DNA from: Sinorhizobium meliloti 4H41
GTDB taxonomy: Bacteria; Pseudomonadota; Alphaproteobacteria; Rhizobiales; Rhizobiaceae
Assembly (NCBI RefSeq): GCF_000375585.1
Contig: NZ_AQWP01000011.1
Coordinates: forward strand, 1 to 64,000
Length of the DNA stretch: 64,000 nucleotides
Direction: 5' to 3'
The stretch's first letter is position 1, and each line of letters opens with the position of its first letter. The notes under the pieces were generated by a model, which did not search any database, was not told the DNA's origin, and was given only the letters and a program-made list of their open reading frames with translations. Shown here one piece after another: positions 57,269 to 64,000 of the stretch. Position numbers and translations under genes: made by a program.

Positions 57269-57473
57269 CTCGATATCCGCGATGCGGATTTTCTCCCCGC
57301 CAAACCAGAACGTATGGCCGTCGACGGCGCAGTTCACATGGCGATCGGCGCCGCAGATCAAAAACGCGGCCGACAGCGAGTCCGGTGTCGGTGTCCTGGC
57401 CGCAGTTAGCAGTTCCGGAGAGGTTGCCAGCGTCCCCGAGCGCAAGCCAGCCTCCCGTAGCAATGTTGATCAT
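57269..57473 (-). pseudogene. Remnant of a thermonuclease-family gene
   Basis: Read leftward, the segment encodes RHVNCAVDGHTFWFGGEKIR and IADIE, the N-terminal strand of staphylococcal-nuclease-fold proteins. Members of this family are common beside tra genes on rhizobial plasmids. The usual VDGDT has become VDGHT, losing an acidic calcium ligand. After IADIE the frame no longer matches the family. A possible N-terminal MINIATGG at 57473 lies in another frame. Together these show a truncated, non-functional gene. Confidence 0.6.
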
Positions 57474-57737
57474 GGCGCAGAGGATCGCGGTCAGTGATTT
57501 GCGCAGGCGGCTCGATCCTCTCCTGTTTGCCTCAACCTACCTCGGCTTCGGTTTCATCTGCGTTTACGAACAAGGCGCTTTAGGCGGAGTGCGAGATGCG
57601 GGCGCAGTCGGTCCCGCCTCCCCTTCGGGCCACTATGTTGAGGCTCCTGCGGCTGCGCTGCTTCCCGCCCTCGCACGACGAGAATTCCCGAAATCCCGCC
57701 CTTTGGGCGGCGCTCACGCCGATTTCTCCGATACTCT

Positions 57738-59714
57738 TCATTGTTCTGGATCGGCCTTGCTCGCCATGCTGCGCGCCGGCTCGACTCGAAGTGCATCGGG
57801 TGGGTTTCCGAGCGTGTGAAATCTGTTCGCTCCGACGCAGGATTTCATGTCGTCGCGCCTGAACCAGATCGCGCGGCCGCATCTCAGCGGCGCGTTCCCG
57901 GCCGTAAATACGATCTGCTCGTCCGCTCGCATCCGAAGAACCTCGTGCGGTTGGATCAACGGTCGTGCGGCCAACTGCTTCGACCGCGTCCGCGACGATC
58001 CTTTCATCTGCGAACTTCGGCTGACCTGGTCGATCTCGACTGTTGTCATGCCGCAACGGCGCGAGATGTAGTCCGCCGTTTCCGGGTCGTTGATCGCCGC
58101 AAACGAGATCCAGCTCGCACTCTCGAACCATTTGCTGGCGGCGTCGCGACCGCCATAGGTTTCGCGCATCTGCCCGATCGACTGGTAGATCATGACGAGC
58201 GTGATGCCATATTTGCGACCGGCATCGCGCGCGGTTTCCAGGATCCTCATATAGCCAAGCCGCGCTACCTCATCGAGAAGGAAGAGTGCTCTGCCCTTCA
58301 TCGAGCCATCGCGATTGTAAATTCCGTTGAGAAACGAGCCGATGATGACGCGGGCCAGGCCCGCATGCGTCTCCAAGGTCTTGAGATCGATGTTGATGAA
58401 CGCGTCGGTGTTTCCCTCGGCAAGATCCCCCGTCGAAAACGTCTTGCCCGAAACAAGCGCGGCGTAGTTCGGATAGGACAGCCAATGGGTTTCCTTGATT
58501 GCATTGGCGTAGACGCCGGAGAAGGTTTCGGGTGTCATGTTCACGAAGGCCGCGACGTTTTCCTTGACGAAATCCGACTCCGAATTCTCGTAGATTTTCT
58601 GCAGGCGTTGGCGCAACTGCGGCTCCGGCTCGGAGAGATTGGCGCGAACCTGGCGAAGCGTCTGGTTCTCTTTCTCCGTATGGCCGGAGAGACAAACGTC
58701 GGCGATCATTGCCGTCAGCAACTGCAAGGCCGAGGCACGGAAGAAGTCGTCGCGCACACCGCGCGTGCCGCCGCTGTCGCTCATGATCCATGAGGCGACG
58801 GACGCGATGTCCTCTTCCTTGGTGCCGCCGAATTGCCCAATCCAATCAAGCGCATTGAAGCCAGTCTCCGGCCTCTTCGGGTCGAGGACGAACAAGTCTC
58901 GGTTCGAGCCCGTTCTGTGGGATGAAACCATCGGCGCCAGCTCGTTCGACGGATCGAGAACGATAAGGGATCCACTCCATTTGAGTGCCGTCGGGATCGT
59001 CACCGATGTCGTCTTGAAGCCGCCCGATCCGGCGAAGACGATACCGTGCGTCGATCCGAACGAACCGTCGAAACACAGCAGCGGCGACTTGCCGCCAGCG
59101 CCCCACGTTTCCGGGTCATCGGCACGGAACGAGCGCGCCGCTGTGCTGTCCCTGTCGACACGGTAGCGCTCGCCAATGACGATGCCGCCCGAGTCAGCAA
59201 AGAGTTTTTCCGCGTCCTGCATTTTCATCCAGTCGGCCTCGCCATGCAGCGCCCGCTTGCCGCGAATGCGCTTCGGCTCGGCGCTTGCGAAGGCCGCATT
59301 GCCGACGAGCGCGACACGTAGGGCGAAGCAGGCAGATATCGCCGCCGCCGCCGCTCCCATCAGCGTCGCGGGATCGACATAGGAGAGGATGGACTTGCCG
59401 ACCGGAACCTGGTTGCCGAATGTCGACAGCCTGATCGCCTCGCGAGCGATGGCGACAGCGATCGTCGCTATACCACCGGCAACGACGCCCCATCCGGCCG
59501 TCTTGATCCTGATCGCGCCGGCGCTCGCGAACAGGAAAACGATGCCGATGGCGGCCGCTGAGACATAAGGCAGGGCAATGCCCGCCCGGCCGAGCGTCTG
59601 CCGAGCAGCCTCCGACTTTCCAAACCCCGACAGCCAGTGTTCGATCCCGGTCAATCCGATCGTGACGAGGAACATCAGCGCGACAGGCGCGATGAAAAGG
59701 ATGATCCTATTCAT
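57738..59714 (-). CDS. traG: Ti-type conjugative coupling protein TraG (VirD4 family)
   Basis: The ATG at 59712-59714 gives 658 residues; a TTG four codons upstream, nearer to GGAGG, is an alternative. The N-terminus has transmembrane segments ([35 protein letters not shown]). Walker A is GSGGFKTTS at residues 229-237 and Walker B is [12 protein letters not shown] near 475. TraG brings the relaxosome to the mating-pair channel and pumps the transferred strand. It is the last gene of the leftward traC-traD-traG set and appears intact. Confidence 0.95.
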   Translation of the reverse strand: MNRIILFIAPVALMFLVTIGLTGIEHWLSGFGKSEAARQTLGRAGIALPYVSAAAIGIVFLFASAGAIRIKTAGWGVVAGGIATIAVAIAREAIRLSTFGNQVPVGKSILSYVDPATLMGAAAAAISACFALRVALVGNAAFASAEPKRIRGKRALHGEADWMKMQDAEKLFADSGGIVIGERYRVDRDSTAARSFRADDPETWGAGGKSPLLCFDGSFGSTHGIVFAGSGGFKTTSVTIPTALKWSGSLIVLDPSNELAPMVSSHRTGSNRDLFVLDPKRPETGFNALDWIGQFGGTKEEDIASVASWIMSDSGGTRGVRDDFFRASALQLLTAMIADVCLSGHTEKENQTLRQVRANLSEPEPQLRQRLQKIYENSESDFVKENVAAFVNMTPETFSGVYANAIKETHWLSYPNYAALVSGKTFSTGDLAEGNTDAFINIDLKTLETHAGLARVIIGSFLNGIYNRDGSMKGRALFLLDEVARLGYMRILETARDAGRKYGITLVMIYQSIGQMRETYGGRDAASKWFESASWISFAAINDPETADYISRRCGMTTVEIDQVSRSSQMKGSSRTRSKQLAARPLIQPHEVLRMRADEQIVFTAGNAPLRCGRAIWFRRDDMKSCVGANRFHTLGNPPDALRVEPARSMASKADPEQ

Positions 59715-59922
59715 CGCAATTGCCAAAGGCCTCCGCGCCGATCGCCATTAGTCGCGAGCGTTCGGTGTCGTTGCTTTTCAAGCGCTGGCTCAAATCGATG
59801 AGCGCGCCCAGCAGAAGCGCGCGTTTCTCGTAGCGAAGACCCGCTTTGACGATCAGGCCGCCGAGCTCGATCTTTTCCCGCGTGTCCTTCTTTCGGGCGT
59901 CGGATGTGGTTGTGCGCGCCAT
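59707..59922 (-). CDS. traD: Conjugal transfer protein TraD (Ti type)
   Basis: From the ATG at 59920-59922 the protein has 71 residues, [20 protein letters not shown] then [20 protein letters not shown], the usual small TraD of Ti-like plasmids. This is not the F-plasmid TraD. It is thought to help form the relaxosome at oriT. It starts 4 bp after traC stops and overlaps the traG start, so the three are one transcript. Confidence 0.95.
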   Translation of the reverse strand: MARTTTSDARKKDTREKIELGGLIVKAGLRYEKRALLLGALIDLSQRLKSNDTERSRLMAIGAEAFGNCDE

Positions 59923-59926
59923 CCGC

Positions 59927-60223
59927 TTAAGCCTCAGCAGTCCCGCCCGCAGCCGCGCCAGCCGCGTTCTGCGCAGACGGTGCGCTGCTTTCGCCGACGC
60001 CAGCTCCCCTCTTCCCTCCGGTCGTGCGAACCTCGCCTCCCCGAAACCGCTTCGCAAGGTCCTCAAAAGCCGCCTGTAGCTGTGTCTCGTCGACCTCGAT
60101 CTCGCCGAGACCGGCCTTGAGGGCAATCCGACCGATGCGCTCCGCCTCACGCGTTTCAGCGGCCTTGAGTTGCTCCTGCAGCTGCGCGATTTCGGCTCGG
60201 ATTTTGAAGGATGGCTTCTTCAT
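59927..60223 (-). CDS. traC: Conjugal transfer protein TraC (Ti type)
   Basis: The ATG at 60221-60223 gives a 98-residue protein beginning [20 protein letters not shown]. The N-terminal half is a charged, coiled-coil-like helix and the C-terminus is rich in Gly, Ala and Ser. TraC is an auxiliary DNA-processing protein that acts with TraA at oriT. It is the first gene leftward from the oriT region, as in Ti and symbiotic plasmids. Confidence 0.93.
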   Translation of the reverse strand: MKKPSFKIRAEIAQLQEQLKAAETREAERIGRIALKAGLGEIEVDETQLQAAFEDLAKRFRGGEVRTTGGKRGAGVGESSAPSAQNAAGAAAGGTAEA

Positions 60224-60280
60224 TCCGTTCGTCTCCCTGAGTGAGAAAGCTTTTCTTTCGAACCCTGTTTCAGGGAAGTG

Positions 60281-60295
60281 AGTGCGGAATGCACT
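60281..60295. promoter_or_regulatory. Tra-box-like palindrome between traC and traA
   Basis: AGTGC and GCACT flank GGAAT. The GTGC/GCAC half-sites resemble those of TraR boxes, but the spacer is one base shorter. A small CCCTG/CAGGG repeat lies at 60263-60275. It could be a divergent promoter element or part of the relaxosome region. Confidence 0.35.
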
Positions 60296-60361
60296 ACTGT
60301 GAATCCTACAATCGCCGAGGGCGATCCTTTGGTAGATCATCCCGGCCGTTCCGAAGGAGCG

Positions 60362-60400
60362 GCTTCCAAGGGCGCAATTATACGTCGCTGATGCGACGCT
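60362..60400. other. oriT: Origin of transfer (oriT) core, Ti/RSF1010 type
   Basis: The segment includes CCAAGGGCGCAATTATACG followed by the inverted repeat CGTCGC (60383-60388) and GCGACG (60393-60398) around TGAT. This matches the oriT core recalled for Ti-like plasmids, where TraA nicks near the GGGCGCAATTATACG stretch. Its place between divergent traC and traA is the standard one. Confidence 0.8.
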
Positions 60401-60477
60401 CTGCTTTTGCGCCGTGGCGGGGACGTCCGCTCCCGACGAACCTGTTGATTTCGTTCGCAGCCGGGAAAGAATTCGCC

Positions 60478-63400
60478 GTGGCAGTCCCCCATTTCTCCGT
60501 CAGCGTCGTCGCCCGTGGCTCCGGCCGCAGTGCCGTCCTGTCGGCGGCCTATCGCCACTGCGCCAAGATGGACTACGAGCGGGAAGCAAGGACCATTGAC
60601 TACACCCGCAAGCAGGGTCTGCTGCATGAAGAGTTCGTGACCCCCGCCGACGCGCCAGACTGGCTACGCTTCATGGTCGCGAATCGTTCAGTTGCCGGCG
60701 CCTCCGAAGTCTTCTGGAATAAGGTCGAAGATTTCGAGAAGCGCTCCGATGCCCAGCTTGCCAAGGACGTCACCATTGCACTGCCGATCGAACTAACCGC
60801 CGAGCAGAACATTGCGCTCGTACGGGATTTTGCCGAGCGCCACATTACATCGAAGGGCATGGTGGCCGACTGGGTCTATCACGACGCCCCTGGCAATCCG
60901 CACGTTCATTTGATGACGACGTTGCGGCCGCTGACTAAAGACGGCTTCGGCGCCAAGAAGGTCGCCGTGCTCGGGCCGGACGGCAATCCGATCCGCAACG
61001 ATGCAGGCAAGATCGTCTATGAACTCTGGGCTGGAGGTATCGACGATTTCAACGCGTTTCGCGACGGATGGTTTGCTTGCCAGAACCGGCATCTGGCGCT
61101 GGCCGGTCTCGACCTTCGCGTCGATGGACGATCCTTCGAAAAGCAAGGGATCGATCTTGCACCGACCATCCACCTTGGTGTCGGCACCAAAGCGATCGAA
61201 CGGAAATCCGATGAGGCCTCGAAGCCGGTTAAGCTAGAGCGCGTCGAACTGCAGGACGCGCGAAGAGCCGAGAACGCGAGACGGATCGACCGGAGTCCGG
61301 AAGTCGTCCTCGACCTGATCACGCGTGAGAAAAGCGTGTTCGACGAACGTGATGTCGCGAAGATCTTGCATCGGTACATCGATGATCCCGCCCTGTTCCA
61401 AAGCCTCATGGTCCGGATCATCCTGCACCCCGAGACCTTGCGCCTTGAGCGCGAGCGGATCGACTTTGCCACCGGTTCCAGATTGCCCGCCAAGTACACG
61501 ACGCGCGACATGATCCGGCTTGAAGCGGAGATGGCCAATCGCGCGCTCTGGCTCTCTCAGCGTTCGTCGCACGGGATGCGGGAAACGGTCCTCGCGGCGA
61601 CCTTTGCCCGTCATGACCGCCTGTCGGAAGAGCAGAGAACCGCGATCGAGCATGTATCGGGATCGAAGCGGATTGCCGCCGTGATCGGCCGCGCCGGCGC
61701 CGGCAAGGCGACGATGATGAAAGCGGCGCGCGAGGCCTGGGAAGCGGCCGGCTATCGGGTTGTCGGCGGCGCACTCGCCGGCAAGGCGGCCGAGGGCCTT
61801 GAGAAGGAAGCCGGGATCGTCTCTCGTACGCTGTCGTCCTGGGAACTGCGCTGGAACGGGGGGCGTAACCAGCTCGATAGCAAGACGGTCTTCGTCCTGG
61901 ACGAAGCCGGCATGGTGTCGTCGCGGCAGATGGCGCTGTTCGTCGAAGCAGTAACGAAGGCCGGCGCCAAGCTCGTTCTCGTCGGCGATCCCGAACAGCT
62001 CCAACCGATCGAAGCAGGCGCCGCGTTTCGCGCGATTTCCGATCGCATTGGCTATGCGGAACTCGAAACCATCTATCGCCAGCGCCAGCAATGGATGCGC
62101 GATGCCTCGCTCGACCTGGCGCGCGGCAACGTCGGCAAGGCAGTCGACGCTTACCGTGCCAATGGCAAGGTGGTCGGGTGGGATCTGAAGGCCGATGCCG
62201 TCGACAATCTCATCGCCGCCTGGGACCGCGATTACGATCCGGCGAAGACGTCGCTGATCCTTGCCCATTTGCGCAGGGACGTTCGCATGCTGAACCAGAT
62301 GGCGCGCATCAAGCTCATCGAACGCGGCGTTCTCGATGAAGGAACGGTGTTCAAGACGGCGGATGGCGATCGCAACTTCGCGGTCGGCGACCAGATCGTG
62401 TTCCTCAAGAACGAGGGCTCACTCGGTGTCAAGAATGGCATGTTGGCCAAGGTCGTTGAGACCGGGTCGGGCCGCATCATAGCGAAGGTCGGCGATGGCG
62501 AGCTTGCGCGCCAGGTGCTGGTCGAACAGCGCTTCTACAACAACCTCGATTATGGCTATGCCACGACGATCCACAAGAGCCAGGGCGCCACAGTGGATCG
62601 GGTCAAGGTGCTGGGTTCTCTTTCTCTTGATCGCCACCTCACCTATGTCGCCATGACTCGTCATCGTGAGGACCTGGCCGTCTATTACGGCCGAAGATCC
62701 TTCGCTAAGGCCGGCGGCTTGATCCCAGTCCTCTCGCGCAGGAACGCCAAGGAAACGACGCTCGACTACGAGAAAGGCAGTTTTTCCCGGCAAGCCCTTT
62801 GCTTCGCCGAAGCTCGCGGCCTCAATCTCGTCAACGTGGCCCGGACGCTCCTTCGCGATCGGCTGGAATGGACGGTCGGGCAAAAGCAAAAGCTCATCGA
62901 TCTTGGTGCGCGCCTCGCCGCAGTTGCCGCCAAGCTCGGGCTCATCATCAGCTCTGTGAAATCTCCACTCCAGGACACTGTCAGGAAGGTAAAACCGATG
63001 GTTTCCGGCATTACCACCTTCGCAAAGTCAGTCGACCAGGCGGTCGAGGACAAGGTCGCAGCCGATCGCGGCTCGAAGAAGCAGTGGGAGGAGGTTTCGA
63101 CCCGTTTCCACCTCGTCTATGCGCAGCCGGAAAGGGCGTTTAAAGCAATCAATGTCGACGCCCTGCTGAAGGATGGAGCGGTGGCGGATGCCACCATCAG
63201 CAGGATCCGCGACCAACCGGAAAGCTTCGGCGCGTTGAAAGGCAAGACCGGTCTACTGGCAAGCGGCACAGACAAACAGGCGCGGGCAACGGCGCTGACC
63301 AACGCGCCGGCTCTTGCCCGAAATCTGGAACGCTATCTGCGCCAACGGGCGGAAGCCGAACGGAAGTTTGAGGTCGAGGAACGCGCCGTTCGTCTGAAGA

Positions 63401-63789
63401 TGTCGATCGATATTCCGGCGCTCTCGGCAAACGCAAAGGAGACCCTCGAACGTGTGCGCGATGCGATCGACCGGAACGACCTGCCGGCCGGTCTCGAATA
63501 TGCGCTTGCCGACAGACAAGTGAAGGCCGAGCTCGAGGGTTTCGCCAAGGCTGTAGCGGAGCGTTTCGGCGAACGGACCTTCCTTCCTCTGGCTGCCAAG
63601 GACTCCAGCGGACAGACCTTCAATGCGATCACGGGTGCAATGACGGCCGGGCAGAAGGCCGAAGTGCAATCGGCGTGGAATTCGATGCGGACGGTGCAGC
63701 AGCTGGCCGCGCATGAGCGCACGACCGAGGCGTTAAAGCAGGCAGAAAGCCTGTGCCAGAAAAAGAGCCAGGGGATCGCCTTGAAATGA
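60478..63789 (+). CDS. traA: Ti-type conjugative relaxase/helicase TraA
   Basis: The GTG at 60478 gives 1103 residues starting (M)[20 protein letters not shown], the usual TraA start. Relaxase residues are Tyr25 in AAYRH and the His142/His144 pair in [14 protein letters not shown] RecD-like helicase domain follows with Walker A at residues 404-412 and [14 protein letters not shown] as Walker B. Walker A reads GRAGAGKAT, with Ala411 where the family has Thr, which may impair ATP use. The C-terminal part is helical and charged. The protein nicks oriT and unwinds the strand for transfer. Confidence 0.93.
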   Translation: MAVPHFSVSVVARGSGRSAVLSAAYRHCAKMDYEREARTIDYTRKQGLLHEEFVTPADAPDWLRFMVANRSVAGASEVFWNKVEDFEKRSDAQLAKDVTIALPIELTAEQNIALVRDFAERHITSKGMVADWVYHDAPGNPHVHLMTTLRPLTKDGFGAKKVAVLGPDGNPIRNDAGKIVYELWAGGIDDFNAFRDGWFACQNRHLALAGLDLRVDGRSFEKQGIDLAPTIHLGVGTKAIERKSDEASKPVKLERVELQDARRAENARRIDRSPEVVLDLITREKSVFDERDVAKILHRYIDDPALFQSLMVRIILHPETLRLERERIDFATGSRLPAKYTTRDMIRLEAEMANRALWLSQRSSHGMRETVLAATFARHDRLSEEQRTAIEHVSGSKRIAAVIGRAGAGKATMMKAAREAWEAAGYRVVGGALAGKAAEGLEKEAGIVSRTLSSWELRWNGGRNQLDSKTVFVLDEAGMVSSRQMALFVEAVTKAGAKLVLVGDPEQLQPIEAGAAFRAISDRIGYAELETIYRQRQQWMRDASLDLARGNVGKAVDAYRANGKVVGWDLKADAVDNLIAAWDRDYDPAKTSLILAHLRRDVRMLNQMARIKLIERGVLDEGTVFKTADGDRNFAVGDQIVFLKNEGSLGVKNGMLAKVVETGSGRIIAKVGDGELARQVLVEQRFYNNLDYGYATTIHKSQGATVDRVKVLGSLSLDRHLTYVAMTRHREDLAVYYGRRSFAKAGGLIPVLSRRNAKETTLDYEKGSFSRQALCFAEARGLNLVNVARTLLRDRLEWTVGQKQKLIDLGARLAAVAAKLGLIISSVKSPLQDTVRKVKPMVSGITTFAKSVDQAVEDKVAADRGSKKQWEEVSTRFHLVYAQPERAFKAINVDALLKDGAVADATISRIRDQPESFGALKGKTGLLASGTDKQARATALTNAPALARNLERYLRQRAEAERKFEVEERAVRLKMSIDIPALSANAKETLERVRDAIDRNDLPAGLEYALADRQVKAELEGFAKAVAERFGERTFLPLAAKDSSGQTFNAITGAMTAGQKAEVQSAWNSMRTVQQLAAHERTTEALKQAESLCQKKSQGIALK

Positions 63790-64000
63790 CGGCGCAAGTG
63801 TCTGCACCTCGGATGGGACCTACGCAAAGACCGAATGCCGTCGTGCTTTTGCTGGTGGCAGCAACCATCCTTGCCAGCAGTGTTGCTGCGGCCATCATCG
63901 GCGGCTACCGCATCAACCTGACACCGAGCGAACCCCTTGGCCTCTGGCGCATCTCGGCGCTCAATCGAGTGGTGTCGACAGGCGATCTCGTCTTCATTTG
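63786..64000 (+). CDS. traF: Conjugal transfer signal peptidase-like protein TraF (cut by window edge)
   Basis: The ATG overlaps the traA stop (ATGA), so the genes are coupled. About 71 residues are visible. After a short N-terminus comes a membrane anchor ([20 protein letters not shown]), then [16 protein letters not shown]. The Ser48 in TPSEPLGLW is the nucleophile position of TraF, an S26-type peptidase that matures the conjugative pilin. The C-terminal part with the Lys partner lies outside the window. Confidence 0.9.
   Translation, partial: MTAQVSAPRMGPTQRPNAVVLLLVAATILASSVAAAIIGGYRINLTPSEPLGLWRISALNRVVSTGDLVFI

Noticed and set aside
60241..60477. An N-terminal extension of TraA through the oriT region
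   Set aside because: Ti-type TraA starts at the PHFSVS segment, a GTG with a purine-rich site is at 60478, and the extension would run across oriT.

Overview
The window looks like part of a large conjugative plasmid (or an integrated copy) of a rhizobial alphaproteobacterium of the Rhizobium/Agrobacterium/Ensifer type. The right end (57.7-64 kb) carries a Ti-plasmid-style DNA-processing region in its classical order: traG-traD-traC leftward, an oriT-like core, then traA-traF rightward. The rest is dense in ABC importers, small regulators (LysR, GntR, LuxR, XRE, GlxA/AraC-like) and oxidative amino-acid enzymes, as is usual for rhizobial accessory replicons. No replication genes, rRNA or tRNA were seen.

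Layout. (1) 0-0.33 kb: N-terminus of an IS110-family transposase cut by the window edge, with a structured non-coding segment upstream that may hold its bridge RNA. (2) 0.33-14.6 kb, all leftward: hydroxyacid dehydrogenase, ArgE-like deacetylase, threonine-dehydratase-like and ornithine-cyclodeaminase-like enzymes, succinate-semialdehyde-type dehydrogenase, threonine aldolase, a DAO-type FAD oxidase and a complete Dpp-type importer. (3) 15.4-24.5 kb: two-domain GNAT, two related FAD oxidases, an operon of D-threonine-aldolase-like enzyme, RidA and FAD oxidase with a divergent LysR gene, an aldehyde dehydrogenase and a HAD hydrolase. (4) 25-28.3 kb: a small-molecule kinase next to a class-III PLP enzyme that resembles phospho-lyases, plus a GntR regulator. 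(5) 28.6-32.9 kb: GNAT, decayed dehydrogenase fragment, GST and alpha/beta-hydrolase pair, VOC protein and a LysR gene that has lost its DNA-binding domain. (6) 33-37 kb: LuxR regulator with all six acyl-homoserine-lactone contact residues, then a methyltransferase translationally coupled to a 468-residue protein I cannot assign, then a GNAT protein. This is my best candidate for an undescribed system. (7) 37-38.8 kb: frameshifted GlxA-type regulator divergent from a membrane protein. (8) 38.9-46.7 kb: complete CUT1 sugar importer with isomerase, Gfo/Idh/MocA oxidoreductase, esterase and GntR, with a long palindrome in the divergent promoter. (9) 47.3-56.2 kb: small XRE regulator with a perfect 19-bp palindrome at its own start, an unknown protein, and a second Dpp-type importer linked to CapA-like and peptidase-T genes. 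(10) 56.2-64 kb: plasmid small genes, a nuclease remnant and the transfer region.

How it fits together. Most of the window is import and breakdown of nitrogenous or sugar compounds, in self-contained modules of importer, enzymes and regulator. Several pieces are broken: a decayed oxidoreductase, a headless LysR, a frameshifted GlxA, a truncated nuclease, and a TraA whose Walker A motif reads GKA instead of GKT. These suggest an actively reshuffled accessory replicon. All functional statements come from reading motifs and recalled family knowledge; no database search was run.
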